This document shows positions 8,238 to 15,522 of a DNA stretch of 25,620 nt, in pieces (positions within the stretch are counted from its first letter, which is position 1; each line of letters begins with the position of its first letter). The notes below the pieces were generated by a model. It did not search any database, was not told where the DNA came from, and saw nothing but the letters and a program-made list of their open reading frames with translations. The stretch is from assembly GCA_964489835.1 (NCBI GenBank), contig CAZBBC010000054.1, forward strand, positions 1 through 25,620, written 5' to 3'. The DNA is from CAZBBC01 sp964489835 (lineage in GTDB: Bacteria > Calditrichota > Calditrichia > JAJRVZ01). Both the position numbers and the translations under genes were made by a program.

Positions 8238-9366
8238 CTATTTCTCCAGTACTAACACTTCGTACTCTTTTACTTTGGGTAAAGTTAAAGTAATTTCCTG
8301 TTTATTCTTTTGTACCTGGATTTGATCGACCGAAGTCAAGCTCCGTACCTTTCGAATCTCATCCGGATAATTTAAAGTAAAACTTACATTATAAAGAGGC
8401 CAAATTTTTTCCATTGGACGAATCATGTCAGCGTTATAATTAATTAAATGTAGGACGATATATTGCTCATGTTCTCTGACAATCACTTCTAATGGACCGT
8501 AGTTTTTATCAAATTTGATCACTGGTGCTGCATATTTTTTTAAAGCATTCGTTAAAATTTTTCGATACTCATTTGGATTATACTGGTTATACATTTCTCC
8601 AAATGTTCCGGCTAAGAAAAGACATTCTCCCCGACCATAGGTATTTTGAATGAGAAATGGTTTGTCAGGTAGCGTTAGCGGGACATAGCGACCGGGTAAT
8701 GGCTCCAAATATCTGGCAAGAACCTAAACCATTCTGTAACCAGGCCTGGTTTTTTCCCTTACAATATTTGCAAAAACAACACCCTTTGCTAATTACCGGG
8801 CCGTATAGAAATACACCATCTATATCCAGTTCTTCAAGACTATCCAATATTTTAAAGAAATATTCTCGCCAGGGAGAATTCAGACAAACGGATGGATAGG
8901 TATTATAAAGCATTACTATTTCATCATCTGAATTACGTTGTGACCATATTTCTTTGTTTTTCATTAATGATGGTCCTAAAATATGCACATTCAGGTATAG
9001 AATAATTTTTAAATTATTCTTCTTTGCTTTAGCCAGATATGCCTTCAGAATATCACGATGTATTACCGGATCATAGAGTGCGGAATAATCATCTGCCATG
9101 GGATGAAAAAGTTGCTCCACATTAAATCACATATTAATCCATTTATCAATCACCTCTAAAGTTTTTCCATTTTCAAAATTACACTGGAGGGCTGCGATTC
9201 TCATTGGTTTTTCAAACCATTGCTGAGTCTTCGCTCCCCTTTTATTGTCTTTTGAGTCACCATACAATAAGGCTGGTCTTAGATAACCAAGCATACAAAA
9301 TATAAAGAGATATAATACACTATTAAGAATAATCCTATGGATTTTAAAAGCATGAAACTGAATCAT
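8238..9366 (-). pseudogene. Broken glycosidase-like gene (TIM barrel plus beta-galactosidase-trimerisation-like C-terminus)
   Basis: Three collinear pieces read as one gene. It begins at the ATG at 9364-9366 (GGGAG 8 nt upstream) with a signal segment and a frame ending at a TGA at 9127-9129. The same frame continues past that TGA (FNVEQLFHPMADDY) through a TIM-barrel-like region, including DGVFLYGP and CxxCKYCKGK, typical of hypothetical glycosyl hydrolases of the trimerisation-domain type. That frame ends at 8665. A second frame, 8238-8723, gives the C-terminal part: PFLIQNTYGRGECLFLAG, then IVLHLINYNAD, as at the end of those proteins. About 380 codons remain against the 600-700 usual for such enzymes, so besides the nonsense codon there is an out-of-frame internal deletion near 8715-8730. 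I judge it non-functional. Confidence 0.75.
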
Positions 9367-9411
9367 ATTTATTTCTCCCAAATTATCTAACCTGAACAAT
9401 TCATCTCGCAC

Positions 9412-9767
9412 AAAATCGCAGAGACATGCCCGCTGATAGGGACTTTTATGCTATTATTGCCAAAAACTTTGTTATTTTGGCAATAATTTTACTAACCTGG
9501 ATAATTTATTTCTCGCGACGACGCAGCGATAATATATTTTATTTTATCCTAAATGAATATGATTGCTTAAAACAATAAATCTTACTATATATAAAAAAAA
9601 TAATATTAACGTTGCGTTCGTTGCGGCCGCCGCGCCGCTGCGAGAGATTTTTACAATTGGATCATACTGATGAATATCTTTGTTTGCAGCCAACGGCTGC
9701 GGTATGAATAGATCAGGCGAAAAACATTTTTCAGTATTGAAAAAATCATATAAGTATTGATCTAAGT
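9412..9767. repeat. Gene-free stretch with dispersed-repeat fragments shared with 19020-19260
   Basis: No frame is supported. A word of about 34 bases at 9496-9529 (starts CCTGGATAATTT, ends GACGACGCAGCGA) recurs with a few substitutions at 19094-19127. TTTGTTTGCAGCC at 9679-9691 recurs exactly at 19041-19053, each followed by a GGCTGCG/GTCTGCG half-palindrome and TATG. TATGCTATTA occurs at 9448 and 19065. The block at about 9613-9650 is strikingly GC-rich (GTTGCGGCCGCCGCGCC) inside AT-rich surroundings. Confidence 0.65.
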
Positions 9768-11351
9768 TTAATCATACTGCCTCGTAGTTACTGTGGAATC
9801 CACATAGACTGTTCCACCAACATACGATTTATGGAGAGTAAATATATATTTTACTTTATCAACCACGGTTTCAGCAACTTGTCGGTCAGATTTTACCGTA
9901 ATCTCTGAGGAAGGCGGTCCCTCTTTTAGTGCTTCGGTTATTGGCCTGCCGTCTACTACTTCAGGGATGCTAATTCCCTGCAGATTTAATACGGTCGGCA
10001 ATATGTCGATATTGCCGGTAGGTACATGACTAATGGTCTCTGATTTAAAATCAGGCCCGCAGGCAATAAATGTGGCTCCAATATCATAGGGGCTGGTGGA
10101 ATTATGTCCGGCCACACCAGTAAGCGAGACAGTTCCTCTATATCCAAACTCATTGAATTCATGGGACCAATTTCCGGATGTGAGGATATCAGAAGAACGT
10201 TCATGATCCCACATTACAGAGCTAAAAGATAAGGTCCCTGGTACCCACCCTTCGACGCTGGAAGAACTTTGTCCATGGGTAAAAATCGGTCCAATCCATG
10301 CTGTTTTTTGCAATAAACGCACAATTTTAGGGATAGTATCTTTCTTGTGTTTAATTACATAAATAGCTTCTTTGGCAATAATAACATCCTTGGAAGATTT
10401 ATCTGTTTTTAATCCATTTTCGATGAGAAGTGATTCAAGTGATTTTTCCCCGGTCCGTGTTGAGAAGCCGTGATCTGAAATTATCATTATATTGGTGGAT
10501 TGTAAGATTCCACGTCTCTCTAGACCATCAAAGATACGAGCAATTTCATTATCAACAAATTTAAGTGTCTCAAGCGTTAACGGTGCTCCGATACCTTTGC
10601 TGTGGGTGGTACCATCCGGTTCCGTTATCCAGGCAATCATTACATCAGCCTTGATGCGATCAATTCCTATTTTAAGGAGAGCGTCGACCAATCGTCTGAC
10701 CGTTTTTACCAGCGGTTTTTCGGTCTCTTCCATAGAAGGACCAAGTATTTTTTCTACCACAGGAGCAAGCGTATCTGGCAGGACAACGTCACGATTCACA
10801 ATGGCGCCATTGCCTAAACGATGATTCAACAAATAGGCGGCACCGGAAGAGCCTGAACTTGAAATAAAGAGCTTTTTGGCCTGTTTGCCCAGAATCTCTC
10901 CCAGTGATATGGTTGTTAGTAGCCGCCCCGATGTCATTTCTTCAATCAGTCTTAGATCGGCAATTTTACCGGTATGCAAGACACGATCCTTACTCACCTC
11001 CGGCAGATACAATAAATTGTTTATAATTCCGTGTTTCCCGGGGTAGGCTCCGGTGGCAATCGTAGCCGCATTGATCCTTGTAGACGTTGGAAATACCGCA
11101 TGATGATTTTGGCCATAGAAACCTTTTTCTTTAATCTGTGAAAGATGGGGCATTATTTCTTGTGTCACATAATCAGGCCTTAAACCATCAATAACAATTA
11201 CCAATACACGATTTCCACTTATATCGAACGATACTCTTCCTTTATCGCTGCTATTGCACATAAACATCGTCTGGCCTGTCACAATAAAAAAACAGCAAAG
11301 AGATATAAATAAAACAATCCTGTTCTTAAAAATAGAATTAATAATTCTCAT
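9768..11351 (-). CDS. Secreted type I phosphodiesterase/nucleotide pyrophosphatase-like protein (alkaline phosphatase superfamily)
   Basis: About 527 residues from the ATG at 11349-11351, chosen because AAGGA lies 8-9 nt upstream; a start 24 bases further upstream would only add a Lys-rich tail before the signal peptide (residues 11-28). The NPP-type metallo-site is complete: D55 in VIVIDGLRPD, the nucleophile Thr91 and Asn94 in FPTSTRIN, D246 and H250 in TEPDGTTH, D293/H294 in ISDHGF, and H416 in AGHNSTSP. Such enzymes use two Zn ions to cleave phosphodiesters or pyrophosphates, with some members acting on phospholipid or sulfate esters. It is predicted periplasmic or surface-located. Flanking gaps of 356 and 376 bases with repeats make it a monocistronic unit. 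The actual substrate is open; with sulfatases nearby, a role on a glycan-linked phosphate or sulfate group is only a guess. Confidence 0.9.
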   Translation of the reverse strand: MRIINSIFKNRIVLFISLCCFFIVTGQTMFMCNSSDKGRVSFDISGNRVLVIVIDGLRPDYVTQEIMPHLSQIKEKGFYGQNHHAVFPTSTRINAATIATGAYPGKHGIINNLLYLPEVSKDRVLHTGKIADLRLIEEMTSGRLLTTISLGEILGKQAKKLFISSSGSSGAAYLLNHRLGNGAIVNRDVVLPDTLAPVVEKILGPSMEETEKPLVKTVRRLVDALLKIGIDRIKADVMIAWITEPDGTTHSKGIGAPLTLETLKFVDNEIARIFDGLERRGILQSTNIMIISDHGFSTRTGEKSLESLLIENGLKTDKSSKDVIIAKEAIYVIKHKKDTIPKIVRLLQKTAWIGPIFTHGQSSSSVEGWVPGTLSFSSVMWDHERSSDILTSGNWSHEFNEFGYRGTVSLTGVAGHNSTSPYDIGATFIACGPDFKSETISHVPTGNIDILPTVLNLQGISIPEVVDGRPITEALKEGPPSSEITVKSDRQVAETVVDKVKYIFTLHKSYVGGTVYVDSTVTTRQYD

Positions 11352-11499
11352 ATTTTTTTCCTTTTTTCTCAGCATTTGAGGAAATATTTTGTTAGAAGTT
11401 TTTATAATTTTGTATCATAAGAGTCCGCCTAAAATTAGGCCATAATCAATTTAAACAATATCAATCTATGCTTGTGTTGCGACAAAATCTATAAAACAT

Positions 11500-11700
11500 T
11501 TATTCCCCGACAGGTGAATCATATCTTAGCCCAGGGTAACACCCTGGGACATGTAATTTCACAAATCGGATAAACCCTGAAGGGGTTTCATATTTATTAT
11601 TCCCCTTCAGGGAATTATTTTTATATATGTATTTCACTACACTACACAGGGCGCTGCCCTGTGCTTTGATATTATTCTCCTTCGGAGAATTTTTGTATTA
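11500..11700. repeat. REP-like multi-hairpin element, copy 1
   Basis: A series of short palindromes: CCCAGGG/CCCTGGG (11530-11536 with 11542-11548), AAACCC/GGGTTT (11572-11577 with 11583-11588), CCCTTCAGGG-type and CAGGGC GCT GCCCTG, then TTCTCC TTC GGAGAA near 11673-11690. The first about 140 bases are closely related to 13927-14061 (copy 2). Such hairpin clusters are often mobilised by REP-associated Y1 transposases; none is encoded here. Confidence 0.7.
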
Positions 11701-11726
11701 TTAAAATAGATTAATTATAAATTTTA

Positions 11727-11873
11727 TCAGATTATTATCTCATGTTTTTGTTTAGATTGCTCATATTTCCCTTTCAGATCCACTTTAACTACCCTAACAA
11801 ATTGCTCTGGTGTAGTAATATCAGCCGACAAAGAAGATCTCAAGCACTTATTTAAATTTACCCCTGCTATCAT
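11727..11873 (-). CDS. Small 48-residue frame overlapping the lipoprotein stop by ATGA (small protein or frameshifted tail)
   Basis: An ATG at 11871-11873 overlaps the TGA of the upstream lipoprotein gene in an ATGA arrangement typical of coupled genes, and the frame runs 48 codons to a TGA at 11727-11729. The product is polar and looks protein-like (SADITTPEQFVRVVKVDLK, then KYEQSKQKHE) with one Cys and no signal or membrane segment. I do not recognise it. Either it is a small coupled gene, or it is the original C-terminal extension of the lipoprotein split off by a frameshift near 11880-11930; the frame is open back to a TAA near 11928. A chance frame is also possible. Confidence 0.35.
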   Translation of the reverse strand: MIAGVNLNKCLRSSLSADITTPEQFVRVVKVDLKGKYEQSKQKHEIII

Positions 11874-12712
11874 CCGGATATTGCACTGCGCTTTGTGAAT
11901 ATAATCCGTCCTTTTGCCATGGCTGAGTTACCGGGCGCGATTGAAGGAAACAGCGGAGCTGTATGGATACAACCATGGTCCTCTTCCCAATTGTTGAAAA
12001 AGTAGGCCACCGGGCCATCGACAATTGTTTCCAGCTGCCACAGGCCATCCTTAGACTCCACTCTAACACGGTCACCGGATAAGTGTGCAGGACTGGTTAC
12101 CTGCCATCGTGCAATCAATCGATATTGATCCAGTTCGATCCCACCTATTGCCGGATAAAACTGCATCGTCCTTCTGCCCTCTCCTTGCGTTTTGATAATC
12201 TCCTTAAGCAACACATCTTTGCCATTCTCGTCTCTGACCCAGGTTCGTTCCATTGCCAGGTCCTTAAAAAGAGGGGCCCAGTTCAGATTTAAACAATTAA
12301 ATGCGGCCAGATTTGTCACCAATTGATCAGAACTATTTCTAAACTCATAATCCCACACTAATTCTATTTGTTGCTCAGACTGTTTGAATCTTATGGTTAA
12401 GATTGATGTATATGATTCACTTTCCCACGATCCAACAGCAATGTAGGGTTTTAAATCCCAATCAAAACTAATATCCGGGTCGTTCAGTTCATTGGATGTG
12501 AACCATTCCGGGAAAACAAGCATAAACTCCTGATCAGGGAATGCCTGCAGTTTGAAACTGATCGGTCCCATACTTTGCCATTTTTTCGGTTCAACCCACT
12601 GGAAACCCTCCCCAGATTTTGCAGTCTCTGAATTACGTGCACATCCAATCAGTAATGCAATAAGCATGCTGTAAGCGATGACATATATACTGTGTACAAG
12701 AAATAGTCTCAT
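11870..12712 (-). CDS. Exported lipoprotein of unknown function, probable beta-sandwich
   Basis: A 280-residue protein starting at the ATG at 12710-12712 (AAAGGA about 6 nt upstream); the longer frame from 12793 has no ribosome site and buries the signal peptide. The N-terminus is a lipoprotein signal with lipobox ALLIGC. The mature part alternates hydrophobic and polar residues with many aromatics (FKLQAFPDQEFMLVFPEWF, WESESYTSILTIRF, IELVWDYEFRN) as in a jelly-roll or mutarotase-like fold, and ends with a GDRVRVESKDGLWQLET strand pair. No catalytic signature is visible. It lies 155 bases after the secreted esterase gene and may be expressed with it. I do not recognise the family; carbohydrate binding or scaffolding are possibilities without direct evidence. 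Confidence 0.75.
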   Translation of the reverse strand: MRLFLVHSIYVIAYSMLIALLIGCARNSETAKSGEGFQWVEPKKWQSMGPISFKLQAFPDQEFMLVFPEWFTSNELNDPDISFDWDLKPYIAVGSWESESYTSILTIRFKQSEQQIELVWDYEFRNSSDQLVTNLAAFNCLNLNWAPLFKDLAMERTWVRDENGKDVLLKEIIKTQGEGRRTMQFYPAIGGIELDQYRLIARWQVTSPAHLSGDRVRVESKDGLWQLETIVDGPVAYFFNNWEEDHGCIHTAPLFPSIAPGNSAMAKGRIIFTKRSAISG

Positions 12713-12759
12713 TCTTTTTCCTTTCTTGGCATCGTTTGTTTCTTGCGGTAAAAATTTTA

Positions 12760-12800
12760 GCCACAGAGCACACGGAGAAGACACAGAGTCCACGAAGTTT
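12760..12800. repeat. CCACAGAG/CACGAAG dispersed-repeat fragment
   Basis: GCCACAGAGCACACGGAG followed by ACACAGAGTCCACGAAG. The same words occur at 7060-7068 (ACCACAGAGG, broken by the gap) and 5286-5301. This is a decayed copy of a repeat type common between genes in environmental genomes. Confidence 0.45.
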
Positions 12801-12867
12801 TTAAATATTTTTATTATCTTTTTTCATGAACTCATGACTCTACCTTTAAATCAATCCTTTAAATATT

Positions 12868-13860
12868 CTATGATTTTTTCTTTAGATATCGATTTACGAA
12901 TTCCAGGGCCGATTCATAGGCGGCATCTATTACCTTGGGATCACCATCTTTTAATCCATGCTCAGCGCCAGGGATAGTTATTAATTTATGCTCAATACTA
13001 TATTTTTCAAAAAGTTTGGCCATCATTACCGATTGTTCATAGGGAACATCTGTGTCCTCTGTGCCATGGATAAGCATGGTCGGAGGATAGTCTTTCGTGA
13101 CATTTTGAACCGGCATATAAGGGAAAAATTTTTGTGCTTCACTATGAGGATCCCAGCCGGATACCGCTTCCGGCCAAAATCCGTTTTGCCGGCAGTACTG
13201 ATAAAAATGCCCCCCATTGCCCTTCCGAAGCCGCGAGTCGGAGATCGGCGGACCACTAACCTCTTGATAAGCTTCTTCTTTCGTTATATTTATTTGGTTG
13301 TGGCGGGCGTGCCGGCTGGGCGTGCTATACCAATCACCGATGAGATCACCATATCCGTAGAAGGCAACTAATACTGTCGGTCGGGGTTTGCATCGAAAAC
13401 CGGAGGTAAGCGTGAGATAACCACCGGCGGACCCACCCATGACAGCAATCCTGCTGGTATCGATGAGAAAAAGTTCCGGTCCTTTTTCCCGGATCCAGGT
13501 AAAAGCATCTTCAAGATCTTCGATGATAGCCGGAAGTTTTGTTTCAGGTGCCAGTCGATAATCGATGGATATGATCGCATATCCTGCATCGAGCAACATT
13601 TTTTTTACCTGGTTGTTAATGTTTTCACGATGCCCAACAATGAGTGCGCCGCCATGGATCCAGACTACCGCTGGTCGAATGCAGGTATCATTGGCCCGAT
13701 ACACATCAGCCTTAATCTCAAGATCACCCACTTTTTTATATGTGTAAGTCTTCATAATAATTTCAGATTCATTATCGGGTACCTGGCACGCGGATGAAAA
13801 TATAACAATTATAATGGTGAATAGTTTAAAAAGTATGCATCGGTTATAATTTTTCAGCAT
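12868..13860 (-). CDS. Exported alpha/beta-hydrolase esterase (BD-FAE/acetyl-esterase type), lipoprotein
   Basis: A 330-residue protein with a lipoprotein signal (lipobox FSSAC, C25). The alpha/beta-hydrolase machinery is complete: oxyanion HGG (69-71) after VVWIHG, YRLAPE (101-106), nucleophile S144 in MGGSAGGYLT, D269 in HGTEDTDVP, and H301 in GAEHGLKDG. HGG plus GxSxGG places it among hormone-sensitive-lipase/BD-FAE-like esterases, which remove acetyl, feruloyl or similar groups from sugars. A role in de-esterifying the same glycan attacked by the sulfatases is plausible because both are exported. The start has AAGGA 10 nt upstream. A REP-like element lies 66 bases upstream of the start, and the unknown lipoprotein gene follows downstream. 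Confidence 0.92.
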   Translation of the reverse strand: MLKNYNRCILFKLFTIIIVIFSSACQVPDNESEIIMKTYTYKKVGDLEIKADVYRANDTCIRPAVVWIHGGALIVGHRENINNQVKKMLLDAGYAIISIDYRLAPETKLPAIIEDLEDAFTWIREKGPELFLIDTSRIAVMGGSAGGYLTLTSGFRCKPRPTVLVAFYGYGDLIGDWYSTPSRHARHNQINITKEEAYQEVSGPPISDSRLRKGNGGHFYQYCRQNGFWPEAVSGWDPHSEAQKFFPYMPVQNVTKDYPPTMLIHGTEDTDVPYEQSVMMAKLFEKYSIEHKLITIPGAEHGLKDGDPKVIDAAYESALEFVNRYLKKKS

Positions 13861-13926
13861 GATAATAATCCTTTGTATTCAAAAATAATTTACTATATAG
13901 AATGAGAATTATTTCTCGAGAAAATT

Positions 13927-14061
13927 TATTCCCCGATAGGGGAATTATGTCTTAGCCCAGGGCAGCGCCCTGGGATGTGTATTTCTACAAATTAGATAAA
14001 CCCTGAAAGGGTTTCATATTTATTATTACCCTCAGGGAATTATCTTTTTATTGTATCTCAC
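13927..14061. repeat. REP-like multi-hairpin element, copy 2
   Basis: This copy is better preserved than the one at 11500. Hairpins: TTCCCC GATA GGGGAA (13929-13944), CCCAGGGC AGC GCCCTGGG (13956-13974), AAACCCTGAAAGGGTTT, and a CCCTCAGGG-type palindrome. It aligns with 11501-11640 over nearly its whole length with scattered substitutions, and lacks the terminal CAGGGC/GCCCTG and TTCTCC/GGAGAA hairpins. Confidence 0.72.
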
Positions 14062-14109
14062 TCTTAAGAACATTTCAGGCGTTAATGCTTTAATTGCACG
14101 TAATACTCC

Positions 14110-15165
14110 TTAATACTCAACCGCCGTCTTATACATTGCCAAAATGTTCTCAAGGGGAGCATCAACTTGAATATAGGTATGACCAGGACCAAAGATATAG
14201 CCGCCATTTTTTCCCAGGATGTCAATCAGGCGTTTTACTTCATGCTGTACCTGATCGACTGTACCTTGATTTAGGATTTGTTGCAGATCCATACCACCAT
14301 AAAAACAGATATCCTGGCCAAAATCCCGTTTGAGACCCACAGGGTCCATCCCGGTCGCCCGTGTTTGAATCGGTTCCAGCATATCAACGCCAGCGTCAAT
14401 GATCATCGGTAACAAAGGACGTACCGCTCCACAAACATGAAGGAGAAATTTTTTGTTCGATTGATGCACCCTTTCAACCATTCGTTTAAGATAGGGCATA
14501 ATCAGTTCCTGAAAGATCTCCGGACTGAAAAAGGGGCCCGATTGAGAGCAGTAATCGTCGGCCATATAGACGATATCAATGCCATCGCCCTGTTCTGATA
14601 ACATTTTGTTAAGAAAATAGTAGCATCTATCAGCAATTTTTTCAATTAAATGCCGGGCATAATTTTTTCTGATGGCAAAATCAAGCATCAGGTCTTCCAT
14701 ACCCCGAACAAAAGTGGCGATAAAATAGGCACCCCATGTGAATACACCAATGATTGCTCTGTTTTGGTGATCATGTATTTCACTTTGATAGTGCGAAAAA
14801 TCCAGAATATCCCCCGGAGGCCATGCATAGGCATCAATATCGGATATCTCATTTTTGCTGGTCAGGGGGCTAGAAATCAACTCATCGTAGGCACCTCCTG
14901 AATAATGCATCAGTCTTGTTGTATATCCCCATATCGATGTTTTTATCTTTTCACCCGATTGTTCTTCCGGGTAAATAAAATTTTTTGGAAGTATCATCCA
15001 GGTATCTACGTTGAGCTGATCGAACAGCTGTTCTTTTGTTTGAACTTTCAGATATTTTTGTAAAGATTCATATACTTCCAATTCTGCATCGAATGTAATG
15101 GGAATCCGATCAGTATATTTATGATTTAATGCAGCTATAACACGATCTTTTGAACTTATCACCAT
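14110..15165 (-). CDS. Uroporphyrinogen-decarboxylase-fold protein (MtaA/CmuA-type methyltransferase-like)
   Basis: A 351-residue cytoplasmic protein of the URO-D superfamily: SSKDRVIAALNHKYTDRIP at the start, DDYCSQSGPFFSPEIF (203-218), KKFLLHVCG with His243 and Cys245, and a FYGGMDLQQIL segment (288-298). In corrinoid-linked methyltransferases (MtaA, MtbA, CmuA) Zn is held by His-X-Cys and a later Cys; here the position near the C-terminus reads GPGHTY (326-331), so His329 may take the third place. True HemE features are not apparent, and haem synthesis is unlikely from context. Such proteins are frequent in sugar-degradation loci of uncultured bacteria with unproven roles, possibly demethylation of O-methyl sugars or aromatics. 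No corrinoid protein is encoded nearby. The start follows a GGA 6 nt upstream; the gene stands alone between two repeat elements. Confidence 0.88.
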   Translation of the reverse strand: MVISSKDRVIAALNHKYTDRIPITFDAELEVYESLQKYLKVQTKEQLFDQLNVDTWMILPKNFIYPEEQSGEKIKTSIWGYTTRLMHYSGGAYDELISSPLTSKNEISDIDAYAWPPGDILDFSHYQSEIHDHQNRAIIGVFTWGAYFIATFVRGMEDLMLDFAIRKNYARHLIEKIADRCYYFLNKMLSEQGDGIDIVYMADDYCSQSGPFFSPEIFQELIMPYLKRMVERVHQSNKKFLLHVCGAVRPLLPMIIDAGVDMLEPIQTRATGMDPVGLKRDFGQDICFYGGMDLQQILNQGTVDQVQHEVKRLIDILGKNGGYIFGPGHTYIQVDAPLENILAMYKTAVEY

Positions 15166-15325
15166 GAGTATCCAATTATCATTTATCTAATCCTGACAAC
15201 AATCCTGACAATGGCATTATGTGTTAAACCATCACTCCTTACGACTGGTCACATCACTATAAATTAGTACTGCCCCATTATTGATTAAATAGGGTTTGAG
15301 TAAAAGTAAAATGATTATGTCCTTA

Positions 15326-15488
15326 ACTCCGTAAAAATTGTATAGATTGCTTTCCCGACGTGTCGGGACTCGCAATGATGGCCACATTATCGTCATTGCG
15401 AGTCACGAACAATGAGTAGCCTGCCCGCCGACTGGCGGGACGAAGCAATCTCTTGTAATTATTAATGTTATGTCCATTTTTACGGAGT
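15326..15488. repeat. Nested 163-bp inverted-repeat element (MITE-like, TCATTGCGAG type)
   Basis: Outer arms ACTCCGTAAAAA (15326-15337) and TTTTTACGGAGT (15477-15488) are perfect inverted repeats. Inside, AGATTGCTT (15344-15352) pairs with AAGCAATCT (15443-15451), and ACTCGCAATGA (15368-15378) pairs with TCATTGCGAGT (15393-15403). Two side hairpins are present: TCCCGAC/GTCGGGA (15353-15368) and CCCGCC/GGCGGG (15424-15439). The TCATTGCGAG...GAAGCAATCT words are those of a palindromic repeat found across many bacterial phyla. No frame is present, so it is non-autonomous. Confidence 0.75.
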
Positions 15489-15522
15489 AAAAGTACTAAT
15501 CAGAAAGTAAATTTGTTAAATT

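Noticed and set aside
8665..9120. Separate genes for the glycosidase-like pieces
   Set aside because: The pieces are collinear parts of one family architecture; the middle piece would need a GTG with no ribosome site, and the last would need a TTG inside the junction.
9127..9129. In-frame TGA codons at 9127-9129 and 19494-19496 as a sign of TGA recoding (Trp, Gly or selenocysteine)
   Set aside because: TGA is used as the natural stop of clearly intact genes here (ends at 11870, 15523 and 19621), and both in-frame TGAs occur in genes with other lesions.
10492..10824. Plus-strand open frame of about 110 codons inside the phosphodiesterase gene
   Set aside because: It is antisense to the catalytic region of a well-supported enzyme; the Ser/Pro-rich translation is a codon-bias shadow.
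12988..13371. Plus-strand open frame opposite the esterase gene
   Set aside because: The minus strand carries the complete catalytic triad across this interval, and the plus-strand product has no recognisable motif or start signal.
15166..15522. A small RNA or riboswitch in the gap upstream of the UroD-like gene
   Set aside because: The structure is explained by a nested inverted-repeat element of dispersed type, and I recognise no riboswitch core in it.
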